A stretch of 64,000 bases of DNA from Lunularia cruciata (GCA_948567375.1 OX419755.1:21592517-21656516), one strand, 5' to 3'. Shown: positions 11,668 through 23,406, numbered from the stretch's first letter. Notes: generated by a model not told the origin, from the sequence alone. Numbers and translations are program-made.

Positions 11668-12115
11668 AATTTCAAGTTACTAATTACTAGAGTAACTCAA
11701 GTTACTAGGCTAAAAGTCAAATAAAGTCAAAAAACTAAAGGAATATCTATACTCATGGGAATATTCTCCTAAGCATGTGGTCTTATCTTGACCCAACAAC
11801 TAAGTCAAGGATTCCTTCACATGGCTATCCTTGGACTATAGAAGAATCTGAAACAAAAAAAGCTTGTGGGTCCAAGAGTTCTCAACTCTTTCCTCAAAGC
11901 CAAACACCTAAGAATAATACCAAATCAACACATTAGAATCCAAAATAGTGATGCTCAATTTTTCACTTCCTCTAAAGTAAGGTCTTCTCTATCTTAGCTA
12001 TGACTAAATTTAGCTAATAATGACTAAGGTAGAACCCTAAACCCTAAACCATCCTTTATCTCTATATAAATAATATCTCTCAAGTACTTGTAATACCAAA
12101 CTAAACATCAGAATA
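11668..12115 (+). repeat. Family C repeat, copy 2 (internal part)
   Basis: Begins AAGTTACTAATTACTAGAG and ends TAATACCAAACTAAACATC. In between it shares AACTAAGTCAAGGATTCC and GAGTTCTCAACTCTTTCC with the copies at 12385-12830, 52080-52530 and (inverted) 58085-58520. It contains (CCCTAAA)2 at 12034-12050, which the other copies lack. Confidence 0.7.
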
Positions 12116-12139
12116 CCACACACATGCACGAATGGATGT

Positions 12140-12371
12140 TACAAACCAACCAGATGGGACCAAGATCAACATGTCACCCATCCAAGCAAGTAGTCTAAGG
12201 GTGGAGTTTGTTGACAAGTCACCTATCCATGTACCTAATCCTTTGGTGGAGTTTCCTTGGATGAGATCTTCTTTGGCTGTATAATAAAGAGAAGGTGCTC
12301 CTTTGGAGCATCAAAGTTTGAGTTTGGAATTCATGTTTTCTCTATTGTGTTTCTCTATCCTCAGAATATTA
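12140..12371 (+). mobile_element. Family A LTR fragment (3' end)
   Basis: Corresponds to the last ~230 bp of family A in plus orientation: CAACATGTCACCCATCCA, then TAAGGGTGGAGTTT, TATAATAAAGAGAAGGTGCTCC, and a degraded terminus CTATCCTCAGAATATTATA. It sits between two copies of family C, consistent with a truncated insertion. Confidence 0.6.
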
Positions 12372-12384
12372 TAGATAGGTGCAA

Positions 12385-12830
12385 ATAAGAGGATGATGAG
12401 TACAAACCAAAGTTACTAATTATTAGAGCAACTCAAGTTACTAAGGTAAAGCCAAATAAAGTCTAAAAGGATTAAGGTATATCCAAGCACATGAGAATAA
12501 TCCCATGGGTAGGTGGTCTTATCCTTACCTACCAACTAAGTCAAGGATTCCTTCACATGGACTATAGAGAAGTCTAAACCAACAGGGCTTGAGGAAAGAG
12601 TTCTCAACTCTTTCCTCAAAGTCAAATAACTAGGAATAATACCAAGTCAATACACTAGAAGACAAAATTATGATGCTCACTCTTTTTCTCTTCCTTTAGA
12701 ATAGGGTCACCTTTATCTTAGCTAGGACTAACTCTAGCTTACCATAACTAATGTATAAGCTTAGCTAAACTCCATATAGATAATATTTCTCCACTACTTG
12801 CAATACAAAACTTAATATCTCTATAGAATA
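12385..12830 (+). repeat. Family C repeat, copy 3 (internal part)
   Basis: Starts at GATGATGAGTACAAACC and is colinear with 11668-12115 and with 52060-52530. Landmarks are ACTAATTATTAGAGCAACTC, CTAAGTCAAGGATTCC, AGTTCTCAACTCTTTCC and AGATAATATTTCTC. Between 12831 and 13960 the sequence is AT-rich, with short frames only (such as 13368-13583, minus) and no domain I can name. Confidence 0.7.
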
Positions 12831-13960
12831 TATATCCATCAACAGGTGTTACAAGACACTTGCTAGTAAATCATATGGAGGATTTCTTATGAGTCATGCT
12901 TCTATTCTTGCAAGGCTGTGTTCTTGTGAGAATTTCACCTTGCAACGACATATCTTTGCTTTATATCATATTTAATAGACCTTTTCACTAATAGTCATTC
13001 ACAATCTGATAATTTTGAGCTAAAAAGAGAGTTTCTTTTTTGTCCCAAATGATGGTGGAATAAAGCCTAAGAGGACATGACCATACTTGAAAAATCTTGC
13101 TGGATCAAGGAAGCATATGTGAAAATTCTTGCTAGATTAGGGAATGACAATCTTGAATATTCTTGTTTGTTAAGGTCCTATTATGAGTTTAAATGTGTGA
13201 TTAGAATACTTTGATTCAATTGCACAGTTTGGCTTTCATGAGTTGCAATCAAAGATTTACTTTCTTACTTCATTAAGGAGGGACAAATGGGGTACATATT
13301 TCATTTTTTTGTTTTTTTGTTTCATCTTGGTACTTGTATACATCAAACTCCTTTTGTCTTGTGAGATTCAAGAGATATAAAACCATGGATAGTTATCTAA
13401 TTGGCAGAAGAATAGAGGACAATATATCCTAGTGCACAAGCTAGTGCATAGAGATTCACAAAACTTTGGCTGATGTATCAAGAACCATGATTGGGTATTT
13501 CCTTTATGGCATTTATTGATGATTTTCAAATTTTTCTTGTTGCCATAGTTGTGAATTTCCTTCAATAACTTCATAGAGGCCAACGATACTTTCTAATTAT
13601 CCCACCATTATATTGAAATTCTTGTTTTCCCATGTTGCTTATTAATTTAAAGGCTAGAACAAAGGCAAAATTTTCTTGTTTACCTTCAGCCTTTTAGCTA
13701 TGGTGGTAGAGACATCATCTCATACAATCCTCTCCATCCCAATCAAGCTTCAAAATATCATTCCACTTATTGGCAAAGATCAACTTGCTAACCTTTTCAT
13801 TTTGCTCATAATTCTAGTTTGATTTCCTAACCTAATCAGGTTAATATGCATTGATGATGTCATGCACAATCTTCATTTTCATCTTACAATTGAGATTCTT
13901 CAACTCTCCTTAAGCAACAAGCAGCTCTTGTTTATGCCTTTGTTGTTGGTTGAAGGAAAG

Positions 13961-14422
13961 TATAAAAGACCAAGGAGAGAAACATGAGAATGGAAAGGTG
14001 GAATGGAAAAGCACATTACAAACACTCAAATGAGTTGAGTTCCAGATGCCTAGTATGACCTTGGGCTATAGTATTTATAACAAACCAATACTAAGCTCTT
14101 GAGAAGATTCCTTCTCAAAGCCATCATCTTGGAGTGCAAGAAATGTTACTTTTGAAGCTGCCAAGGAAGCTTCCTTCTAAAAGTTGCTTACTTGGCATAC
14201 AAGCTAAGCTAGCTATCATCTTGATGTGCAAGTTACCCATCCTAGGAGCTTCTTATCCCAAAGCTTCCTAGAAGCTTATAGGTTTACTACCATAAAGCTT
14301 CCTAGATGCTTCTAGCATATTCTTAGCATTCATAGGTTATGCTAGTTCTACCTCATTTTTACTATATGTAGCTGATTCTAATAACTCAACTTTTACTAAC
14401 TCTTTTGCTAACTCCATATTAT
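13961..14422 (-). repeat. 3' LTR of the gypsy element (family B)
   Basis: Matches 18137-18579 over its length: AAAGACCAAGGAGA at the left, TGCCTAGTATGACCTTGGGCT, CTCTTGAGAAGATTCCTTCTC, and CTAACTCCATATTA at the right. TG is mutated to TA at its left edge (13961). The right edge is blurred because ATTACA has become ATTATTATA. Confidence 0.8.
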
Positions 14423-14429
14423 TATATTA

Positions 14430-14447
14430 TTCCCCACTACTGATTAG
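14430..14447 (-). other. Polypurine tract next to the 3' LTR
   Basis: On the minus strand AGTAGTGGGGAATAA lies immediately inside the left LTR, where a gypsy element carries the plus-strand primer. It is recognised by position and the AGTGGGGA core only. Confidence 0.5.
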
Positions 14448-15201
14448 TGATGTCTTCATTGCTATAGAAACTTCAAACTCTTGGATGGCCATTTGTGCAT
14501 CTTGGAGATGAGAATGTGGCTCCCATGTGACATCATGAAGAGGATACCCTTTCACAGGGACCTTATATTCCTTGTGTTGTTGGAAGTCATGTTAGATATC
14601 ATGACGTGCAAGTGTATAATTAACTTTGTATTCCTCATGATTGTTGAAAGAGATGGGAAGAAGAAGGGGTTGAACACAAATTGAAAAGGAAGATGGATTA
14701 GAAACGAGGGTATTAACCTTGAAATATGAAGATAGGATGGATCAACATATGATTAGGCAAGGCAAGTTGATATGCAATAGGAGAAATGATCTAAGTAACA
14801 TCAAATAGACCTATCTAATTAGGAGCAAGTTAACAAAATTGGGTATCAAGTGAGAGAAGAAGGTTATTAGAAGAAAGTATGACCTTATCACCTAGTTGAA
14901 TGGTGAGATATGATTATACTATTAACATATTGCTTTTGCCAATTTTGAGCAACGAGAAGTTTAAGACTTGGCTTGGTGTAAATATTCAAATAACATGGAC
15001 AATAAAGTGGAAGTATGAGGAATGTGGATGGCGGGGGAGCAAGAAGAAATGTGTAGCAAGTAGGTCTTGCCCAAAATTAAAGAAGAATGGAGAGAACCCG
15101 GTACTTGCTTGCTTGGAATTATTGTAGGTGAACTCGATCACCACAAGACAAGTATCCTAATTGGTATGGTAAATATTCACAAAGGAAAAAAGCATATCTT
15201 C

Positions 15202-15429
15202 TTATGTGTAATTTGCAGATTTGGTTTGCCCATTAGTTTGAGGATGATAGGCCATAAACAAAGCAAGCTTGGTGCCAAATTGCTTGAAGAGCATTTGCCA
15301 AAATTTACCAACAAATGAAGTATCATGGTCAAAGATGAGAACTCTTGGCATCCCATGGTGCTTGAAGATAATATCAAATTGAATCTTGGCTAGCATTGGA
15401 ACATCCACAATATCCATAGTGGATGCCAA
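15202..15429 (-). pseudogene. Gypsy integrase core fragment
   Basis: The minus-strand translation contains HGMPRVLIFDHDTSFVG, then FWQMLFKQFGTKL, and AYHPQTNGQTK. These are the conserved integrase core of Ty3/gypsy elements: HG-P--I-SDRD--F, then the catalytic-Glu segment HPQTDGQTE. The last position is K rather than the catalytic E, and the surrounding frame is short, so the enzyme is inactive. It lies downstream of the RT pieces of the same element, as expected. Confidence 0.88.
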
Positions 15430-16496
15430 GTGAATCTGCCTGCTAAGTTTATCAATAAACAGTGTAATGGTGGTGTGGCTCTAATCTATTTTGGGCAAGG
15501 ATGTGATGAGGTTAAGACTTACATGTTCCCACCAGGCAGCTAGAATGGGAAGTGGTTGAAGTAGTCCACCTAGTTTATGGTTGATGATCTTATTGCATTG
15601 GCATCACTTACAATATCAAAACTCCTAAACATCTTGAGCCATGTTTTGCTGCCACTACCACTGACATTGGAGGGTACTCAAGGTTTGATCTCCACTCAAA
15701 TGACCAATGATTGGTAATTCAAGGGCTGCTTGAAGCTACGTAAGTTGGAGGTCTCCCAAAGTTGGAACATGGGTCAGATTCCCACAAAATAGAAGGCTTT
15801 CCTTGAAGGAAAAAGTATTATACTCCTTGTTCTACACAACAAGATGACTTTTCACCCACTAAAAGAATCAATCATGATGTAAAGCAATCATGCATGTTTT
15901 ATGTACCTTTGTATCAATTGACATAGTGATGATTTCTGCTATCATAGGAGATCCAGAAAGGATCTTCAGATCCTTTTTGGATCAAGATGTCATGATAGGG
16001 CATCAGAAACCTACTGGGTTCTCAAGCTTATGTCAAAAAATTCTAGTTACTCTTCCCATTGATGATGTCAAAAAATACTAATTGCTTCTCCCATTGATGA
16101 TGTCAACTCTTCATGTGCTCTAAATGTAACATATGCAAAGAAGGTTTGTGAATAGTTTGTATGATCACTTATTTTCCCAAGAGAAAATGTTTCCATATCT
16201 TTGTGGCATGCACCATTGCTAAATTATTCTCAATTTTGGGTAGAATAATTCCTTTTGGCAATGTTTAGCAAAGGCAATGGGATGTCAACCATTTGGACAT
16301 TTTTGTTGCAATGTGGCTCCAATGGCAAAGTAAACTTAGAAGCATAAAAATTAACCCACACAAGGTAGTTGAGGATCATATGGTTGGAGGACGGGTTGTG
16401 AGGACACCATATGCTTCAATTTCTGGAATGGTTCTTTGTGCTTTGTGGTTCATGCAAAACTTGATGTCTTTACCAAGAGATCGATCAATAGTATGG

Positions 16497-17150
16497 TCAC
16501 ATAAGCATGATAGTAGATGAAAAGTTGGTAAAACTTACCAATCCATTAAATGCCCCAACTTCCATGGCATCCTTAGGAGTAGGCCAATCAATAATGGCCT
16601 TGATTTTCTCCTTGTCTGTCTTGATTCCCTCTATTGACACCTTATGACCCAAGAAAGTAACCTCTTTTGCAAGAAAACACACTTTGATTTCTTGCAATAA
16701 AACTTCCACTAATATAGTCATCATAAGAGGTCTCATACATGATTCTTATGTTCTACTTCCATCTAATTGTAAACTAGGATATCATCTAAGAAGACCATCA
16801 TGTATTGATCCAATAGCCCTTCCAACATCCAATGCATTTGATCCATGAAAATTGTAGGAGCATTAGTCAACCAAAAGGTAAAACTTTCCATTCAAAATGC
16901 CCATACCTTGTGAAAAAAATGGTCTGTTGCACATCCTCCCATCCAATGAGAAGTTGCCAATAGCCACTTTTTAGATCCAAATTTAAGAAGTATTTTGCTC
17001 TACTTAATTGACCCAATAAGTCATCAACTCAAGGCAAGGGATATGTATTCTTCATTATTTGTTTATTAAGGCAACAATAGTCAATACATATTCAAAGCTC
17101 TCCATCCTTCTTTGGTACAAAGAGTATTGGTGCTCCCCATCAAGATGCAC
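16497..17150 (-). pseudogene. Gypsy reverse transcriptase remnant
   Basis: Three blocks lie in the right order on the minus strand. Near 17075-17145 is WGAPILFVPKKDGEL followed by a stop and ICIDY, where families have RICIDYR; CGA to TGA would explain the stop. Near 16776-16795 is VFLDDILVY, the YxDD catalytic box with F for Y. At 16570-16690 is FLGHKVSIEGIKTDKEKI followed by AIIDWPTP, the segment between RT and RNase H. Frames change between blocks, so this is a dead copy. Confidence 0.88.
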
Positions 17151-18119
17151 AATATTGTATAAATTCTTTCTCCAACAACTTGGTCAATGTTGTTCAAAGA
17201 GCTTCTAACTCCTCTGGTGAGAACCAATAGCTTGGTCTGCTCATGGGAGTACTACTTGGCAATAGCTCAATCTTGAAAGGCATACCTCAATCTTGGAAGG
17301 TCATCCAAAAACATTTCTATAAACTCTTGAACTATTTGATTAATCATTGCTTCCTTGATCCTCATCAAAGTCCCCTTGCACAACAAGTTTGATCCACATT
17401 ACAAAATTAATAATAGTTTCCTCCAAAGCCTGCTCTATTGCTTCTATATTGATAAACTTCTCAATCTTGGGATCAACTATTCTTAGATGTCTTAATCAAA
17501 GGTGCCAAACAAACTAATTGGTTATTCTTACCTTAGTGTTGTACTTTAATTTTTCATTAGGCCCAATTAACTTGAACCTTTTGCAATTAAAACCAAGGAA
17601 GACTTGATGATATCATGATGTAAGAAAGTGATTACAAATATAAAGTGCTTGTAATACTCCCTTCCAATCTTGAATATAATAGGTTGTGAGGTTTGGATTG
17701 TAGAGCTATTTCTATCATCCACCATCATCTACTTGCTACCATGAAATGAGAATGCACTTTCTCTAATTGTTGAAATCATTGACTATCACAATCAACTCTC
17801 TTCCAACAATCAAATAAGATGTTCAATATGTTGTTGCATATCACTAATAACTTTAGACATTACCGTCATGACTACTACTCTACTACACTACTATCTTATG
17901 ATTCTATAAGTTAACACATAGATGCAACATATCCACCACTCTCTATAAGTTATAGTCAAAAGGATCAATGGCTCCTCAAATAAGGTGATTTTATTCAAAA
18001 ATTTGGCCAAAGCAAGAAGTGATGAATTGTTGGAAATGATACTTTAGCAACACATAAATATAAGTTCCAATGGTTTTGGGAAGATTGATTTGGTGGTCCA
18101 TAGATTCCATCCATTCTAT

Positions 18120-18136
18120 TCCTACTCTGATACCAA
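18120..18136 (-). other. tRNA-Met type primer binding site
   Basis: Read on the minus strand, TTGGTATCAGAGTAGG directly abuts the right LTR. TGGTATCAGAG is the standard plant LTR-retrotransposon site complementary to the 3' end of initiator tRNA-Met. It fixes the right LTR as the 5' LTR and hence the minus-strand orientation of the element. Confidence 0.85.
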
Positions 18137-18579
18137 TGTAAAAGACCAAGGAGAAAAATATGAGAATGGAAGGTCAAAATGGAACATCACATTGCAAATG
18201 CTCATGTGAGGTAAACTCCAAATGCCTAGCATGATCTTGGGCTTTGGTATTATAGAAAACTAATACAAGGCTCTTGAGAAGCTTCCTTCTCAAAGCCATC
18301 ATCTTGGAGTGCAAGCAATGTTACTTATGAAGTTGCAAAGGAGGCTTCCTTCTAGAAGTTGCTTTCTTGGCATACAAGCTAAGTTAGCCATTATCTTGAT
18401 GTGCAAGTTACCCATCCTTGGAAGGTACCTAAAAGCTTCCTACCCCAAAGCTTCCTAGATGCTTCTAGCATATTCTTAGCATTCATAGGTTATATTAGTT
18501 CTACCTTATTTTTGCTATATATAGTTGATTCTACTACCTCATTAGCTTCTACTAACCCATGTGCTAACTCCATATTACA
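18137..18579 (-). repeat. 5' LTR of the gypsy element (family B)
   Basis: 443 bp, with intact TG...CA ends: TGTAAAAGACCAAGG at the left and AACTCCATATTACA at the right (as written on the plus strand). It is related to the left LTR but diverged by many substitutions and small indels, so the insertion is old. Confidence 0.85.
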
Positions 18580-18756
18580 AAGAGATAGACATGTAGTCAT
18601 AATTATTAGAATCTAGAGTGTGGACTTTGAAATTAATCAAACCCAAAGAAATTATTTTTATAAATTATTTAAATATTTATAAATTATATTCCATGGTTAG
18701 AAATCTTTAAACCTTATGAGATCCTCAACAATTCATCCTTAGTGAGAAATATATAT

Positions 18757-19211
18757 GAGTGGCAAAAGAATTTAGGACAAATGGAGGACAAAGATCTATG
18801 TCTTACACCTAATTGAGAGAATTTAAGGAGTTAAAAATAACATAAACACTTGAGTGGTAGAAGAATCAAAGGCAAATAAAAGACAAATATCCAAATCTTA
18901 TACTTGATTGAGAAAATTTAGAGACAACAAAATGACACAAACACATGAGTAATAGAAAAATTTAAGATAAATGGAGGATAAAGATCCAAGTCTTACACTT
19001 GATTGAGAGTGTTTATAAAGTGTGGAATGACATAAACACTTGAGTGATAGAAGAATTGAGAAAAAATAGAGTGATAAAAGAATTGAGGATATACAAAGGA
19101 CAAAGTGAATGCTACAAACACATGAATGATACAAGAATCAAGGGGAGGACAAAGATCCAAGTCTTATATCTAATTGGGAGAATTAAGAGAGTGCAAAATG
19201 ACACACATATG
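18757..19211. repeat. Minisatellite, ~95-bp unit, five copies
   Basis: Units start with GAGTG(G/A)(C/T)A-AGAA at 18757, 18852, 18947 and 19042, exactly 95 bp apart. A shorter unit starts at 19124 and runs to about 19211. Each contains the core GACAAAGATCCAAGTCTTACAC or a variant, then TTGATTGAGA and ACATAAACACTT. Divergence between units is moderate. No coding role is apparent. Confidence 0.85.
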
Positions 19212-19444
19212 ATACCACACTTAATTAATCATCCATCAAGCTCTTTATTGCTCAACCATAGTGGTTTGTATAACTCTATTTTCAGATCAATACAATGAAC
19301 ATTTGGAGTTATTTGCTTGATGTCCAAGATAACCAGACCAACCAACACTTTGACATGTCAAGCAATGGTATCCACTCATCAAGTTGCACTTCTTTTGAGT
19401 GCATCTCAATTGGTTCTCATTTTTTGCTTCAATTGTTCTAGATC

Positions 19445-21480
19445 TTATGGCACTAGCACTCCAAAAGATTCTTGAGCTTTGAGCAAGCTAGATTTTGCAA
19501 TAACCTTTCCATTTTGAAGTTGCTTAATCATATTTATGAGGAACAACAACCTATTCATGGTTACTATGTACATGTGTTTGTTGGCATTGCTAGCTATAGA
19601 TATCAAATCTTTTGCTACCTCATCTAAGGTCCAATAATGGGTATCATATTTCTTGGGGCACTTAATTGGCCAATCAACTTCATGTGCAGATCTTTGTAAG
19701 TTGTCACCCTTGATAAACTTAATTCTTTACCCAATTTCACTTGAGAATTGTAATTTGGAATCAATGATTCAAGGCCTTGATTATACAAAGGATGATTGCA
19801 AATTCTCCACTATGGTGCAAGTTTTTTTCTTGAAAATAATTCATAAAAGTTTTAATTGCATATAGCACAAATCTGTAACAACCAAAGAAGCATAGAAGAT
19901 TGGAACCTTTAAAAAAACTTTGATGCTCCAAAAGAGCACCTTGTCTTTATTATATAGCAAAGAGGATCGCCTCAAAGGAAACTACACCTTTAGATTAGAT
20001 ACATGGATTGGTGACATGTCAACAAGCTACATCTTTAGATTAGATGTATGGATTGGTGATATATCAATCCTTGTCCTATTTGGTTGGTCAAACAAGTTTG
20101 ACAAAAGGTAATCTTTGGGGAATCATCCTATAGGAAAGATAGGACAGCATGGAAGAGGTACCATTGGAAAGACCTCAATTAGACAAATAAGGAGGATTCA
20201 TCAATGCTTTTCCCCTATTGGGAATGTAAAATTTTATTTTTTGAGGCCTAATTCTTTCATTTAGGCCGTTGAAATTGGCTGTGAAGTTTTAGGTGTGTTT
20301 TTGGGTTCTGCTCTATTAGTGGAAGTCTTATTTTAGAGACTCCTCTATTTGGTCTTCTTAGACCATCGTCTATAATATCTCTAGAGATATTGCCAAGCCC
20401 ATTTTCACTTGTAACTAATTTATCTAGCTAATGGTTTTACAAAATCCCATGACATGTAATCAAGCTTGAAATGAATATCTTACAAGAGAAAGTAGGATAA
20501 AACAAAGAATTATTGTGGTCAAGATGAATAAAAATATGACCTATTTTGCCATCCTTGTGTCTTTTTGCTTGCCATGTACTAGCAAAAGGATCGAATTCCA
20601 CAAAATGATGAGCCTATCCATTTGAGAGACTTAATTGTTCATGTCATAAGTGATCAACATATTTGCTTCAAGCTTTACCCTACTGAACAAGAGTTTTGAG
20701 CTCATTCAATATCATAGAATCTTGATGTCAAATAATGCCAAATAAATTATTTGATATTTGGTGCAAGTTGAAAATTTTCAAGTCTTGTTTTTATTCTCCT
20801 TGCTCCTTGATAGAGAATTATTGGACTCGCCTCTTTGACTTCCAACATGACCAGTTGTGAAGTGCTTTATAGTAAAGGTAGCACAAACCTTTTCTTGCTC
20901 CACTCATATAGACTTCACAAACTTGACCGGGCTTGGATAGTTGACAAGCTCCAAGATTGTAGTATCGTATTTTGCATTAAACTGATTTATCATCTCAAGC
21001 ATTTTGAATATCAATAAGTTTCATTGCTTAAGGAAACTCTTGCAAACATATTGCAGCATATTATTGTAGCAAACAAACAGATTTGTGCAGAAGTGATGTA
21101 GACACATAAGTTGGCTCTACCTCAATGTTTACATTATAAGAGTGAATGTTGAAGCTCCATCAATCATGAAGACAACACCGTCTTGATCTAGTCCAAACAG
21201 CCAAGCGGCTTTGATCACTACATCCAAAGCTTCTAATGCTACAAAAGCCATTCCCATCAAATTCATTTTGCCAAAGCAATAAATGGTATTGAAAATCAGC
21301 AAGGTCCAATTGAATGTTGTTATCTTGAAAGTTCCATCTAAAATTATGAAATCACCATATGTCTTGGTATATGTTATAAAGGAAGGCTTTTGGACATAAA
21401 TTTCTTTAATTGTCATTGAGGCATCATAAGCAATGCCAAACATACCACCGTATGCCTAAATTGTTTTATTCATCTTCATG
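19445..21480 (-). pseudogene. MULE (MuDR/FAR1-like) transposase pseudogene, split by a solo LTR
   Basis: Minus strand. At 21129-21443 the frame reads YGDFIILDGTFKITTFNW and on to LMGMAFVALEALDVV, the MULE transposase domain with its first catalytic Asp (LDGTF for the usual LDTTY). Near 20840-20910 another frame contains FTTGHVGSQRGESNNS, the conserved 'STQRSES-N' block. Near 20460-20570 is TWQAKRHKDGKIGHI followed by a Cys/His-containing stretch typical of a SWIM zinc finger. A family A LTR (19874-20441) interrupts the finger, and coding-like sequence resumes at 19445-19775 (VDWPIKCPKKYDTHYWTLDE and onward). Internal stops and frame shifts are present. The family is clear; the last block is attributed to it by position and is less certain. 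Terminal inverted repeats were not located. Confidence 0.78.
19874..20441 (-). mobile_element. Solo LTR, family A copy 3, with perfect target duplication
   Basis: 568 bp, TGTAAC...TTTTACA, flanked by the same 5-mer AAATC on both sides (19869-19873 and 20442-20446). TG...CA ends plus a 5-bp duplication are the hallmarks of LTR-retrotransposon integration followed by LTR-LTR recombination. It includes an internal ~45-bp duplication around ATTAGAT-CATGGATTGGTGA (about 19995-20075). It disrupts the MULE transposase pseudogene. Confidence 0.88.
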
Positions 21481-21688
21481 AATATATCAATAGCATCTCA
21501 ACCACTAACAAAAGTCTTTCTTCTCCCTTTGTCTCTAACTCAATACAAGAGACTATCCTTATAGTCAATATCTTGCCATCAACACCTCATCATCCACAAA
21601 GCTTCTTGTTGGGAACGAAGGCACCTATCTCCATCATGAAATAAAGTTCTTTTGGTGTTAATTCATTTTCATAGTTGCTTCATGTAAT

Positions 21689-21990
21689 TGTAATACCAAT
21701 AGCTAGACATATTAGTTAGAGGTGAAAATTAGCTTGATAACATATGGAAAGATGTTATATATGATTGGATTAGATAGATCAGATAGAAGTGTCACAAAAA
21801 AAAGACTTCTACTAATAGAGTAGGAGCCAAAAATAAAATAAATTTTTTTGAATCAATTTTGAAAGTCTAAACGGGATAAACTATACCTTGAAAAGGTACC
21901 ACTAATAGAGTAGGAGCCAAAAATAAAATAAATTTTTTTGAATCAATTTTGAAAGTCTAAACGGGATAAACTATACCTTGAAAAGGTACC
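21689..21990 (+). mobile_element. Family A LTR fragment, copy 4, with internal duplication
   Basis: Starts TGTAATACCAATAGCTAGAC and follows the family through TAGATCAGATAGAAGTGTCAC. It ends in a 90-bp perfect tandem duplication (21811-21900 and 21901-21990) and then stops abruptly at the edge of the GC-richer gene island. The rest of the LTR is missing. Confidence 0.7.
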
Positions 21991-22299
21991 GACCCAAAAG
22001 GTCACTACATATCAAAAAGGCATGTGCTTGGGCTGACGGGTGGAAAAAGACCCATGGCAGTGGAAAAAGACCCATGGCATCCGGGCGTTCTGTTCAAGAC
22101 CCATGATTAATAAAACGCTTGTCCTTGGAAACTTGTCCCAAATGCTACACACCCATTTCGTTTACAAATAAGGAATCCCTGAATGGCAAACGCTGGCACG
22201 CGGTAAGAAGTCCACAAGTGAGTAACATCCAGAACACTTGTGACCAATATGTTCCTTGAGGTCCGGGAACCTCATACTTTTAGGGCGTGGTGGTAAAAC

Positions 22300-22970
22300 T
22301 CACCAGATCGTATCATGAACTATTCAATGCGACATGGCGACAAGACCTCTCGTATCAACCTTTCTACCAGTTCCTAAATTACAGGACCCTGGGTTTGTAC
22401 CATTTAGAGAGCACGTGAATGGGACGGACTTAGCAGGAATCTATTAAGAGCAATTCCATCCTCGTCTTCTTGCACCTAAGTGGATCTCTCTGGTTGGCAA
22501 ATTCAAACAGCCACAGTAAAATGTGGCCTTCATCTCATATCATCCACTATTCGTTGCGACATTGCGACATGGTGACAAGACCTTTCGTATCAACCTTTCT
22601 TCCAGTTCCTGAATTACAGGACCCTGAGTATCACTTAGAGAGAGCAAGTGAATGGGGGCGAACTTGGCAGGAATCCATTAAAGCAATCCATCCTCGTCTT
22701 CCTGCACCAATATGCGTCTATCTCTGGTTGGCGAATTCAAGAAGCGAAAAGAATAAGGCTTTCATATCATATCATGCACTACTCATCGCGACAAGACCTT
22801 CAATATCAGCTTTTCTTCCAGTTCCTAAATTACAGGAACTTGGGTATGTACCAGTCAGAGAGCAAGTGAATGGGACGGACTTAGCAGGAATTTACAATTC
22901 ATCCTCGTCTTCTTGCACCTAAATGTGTCTGTTCCTGGTTGACAAATTCAAAAAGCCAAAAAAGCTGAGA
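22300..22970. repeat. Three-unit tandem repeat, ~216-235-bp unit
   Basis: Anchored on CAAGACCT at 22341, 22576 and 22792. Each unit contains CAACCTTTCT-CCAGTTCCT, ATTACAGGA, GAGAGCA-GTGAATGGG, CATCCTCGTCTTC-TGCACC and TCTGGTTGGC-AATTCAA. Units differ by small indels. The repeat lies 440 bp beyond the stop codon of the rhodanese gene. The frame 22470-22922 is repeat-derived and is not called as a gene. From 22970 to 23406 I see no further gene. Confidence 0.85.
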
Positions 22971-23406
22971 CACTCACCTAAGAGTTATAGATACTGCATA
23001 AAACGACTGTCCCAACCTGTGACATCAAACGGAGATATACGAAGTGGAGCATGACGGATCAAGGTTTACTTCGTCAATTGTGCCAATCAGAGCTTCAACC
23101 ACCAGCTTCAAGAAGATCATCAATTCAACAAGTTTTTATTGAACTTGTTGAACAAAAGAACCCGGTGTTCTTTATACACATCAACCACTGACAGTACTTC
23201 TCTGGAAGATGGACAGTGGTGTTCTATGGCGACGAGAGGGAGTCGTGCATCTACAGGATGGCGGATTGATGGACTACAATTGGCCAGAGGAGGTAAGTTG
23301 CAAAAATGGCTCAGTTTCACCTCTCATATACTTTTCAAAGCTGAAAGAGAGCCGGACAGTCATTCCTTTACACAAGATGGTAAAAATTCAACCCATATCA
23401 TTGTAT

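Larger units (their letters stand above)
13961..18579 (-). mobile_element. Degenerate Ty3/gypsy LTR retrotransposon
   Basis: A 4.6-kb element read on the minus strand. It has two LTRs of about 450 bp (13961-14422 and 18137-18579), a Met-tRNA-type primer binding site next to the right LTR, and a purine tract next to the left LTR. Inside, in 5' to 3' element order, come reverse transcriptase (about 17.15-16.5 kb) and integrase (about 15.43-15.20 kb); RT before integrase defines Ty3/gypsy. No intact gag or protease frame remains between 17.2 and 18.13 kb. The interior (3.7 kb) is shorter than is usual for an autonomous gypsy element, and stops are frequent. The flanking 5-mers (GGAAAG side left, AAGAG right) do not form a clear target duplication. 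A solo LTR of the same family lies at 61013-61518. Confidence 0.88.

Noticed and set aside
22470..22922. 150-codon frame
   Set aside because: It spans a tandem repeat and its translation repeats in step with the units.
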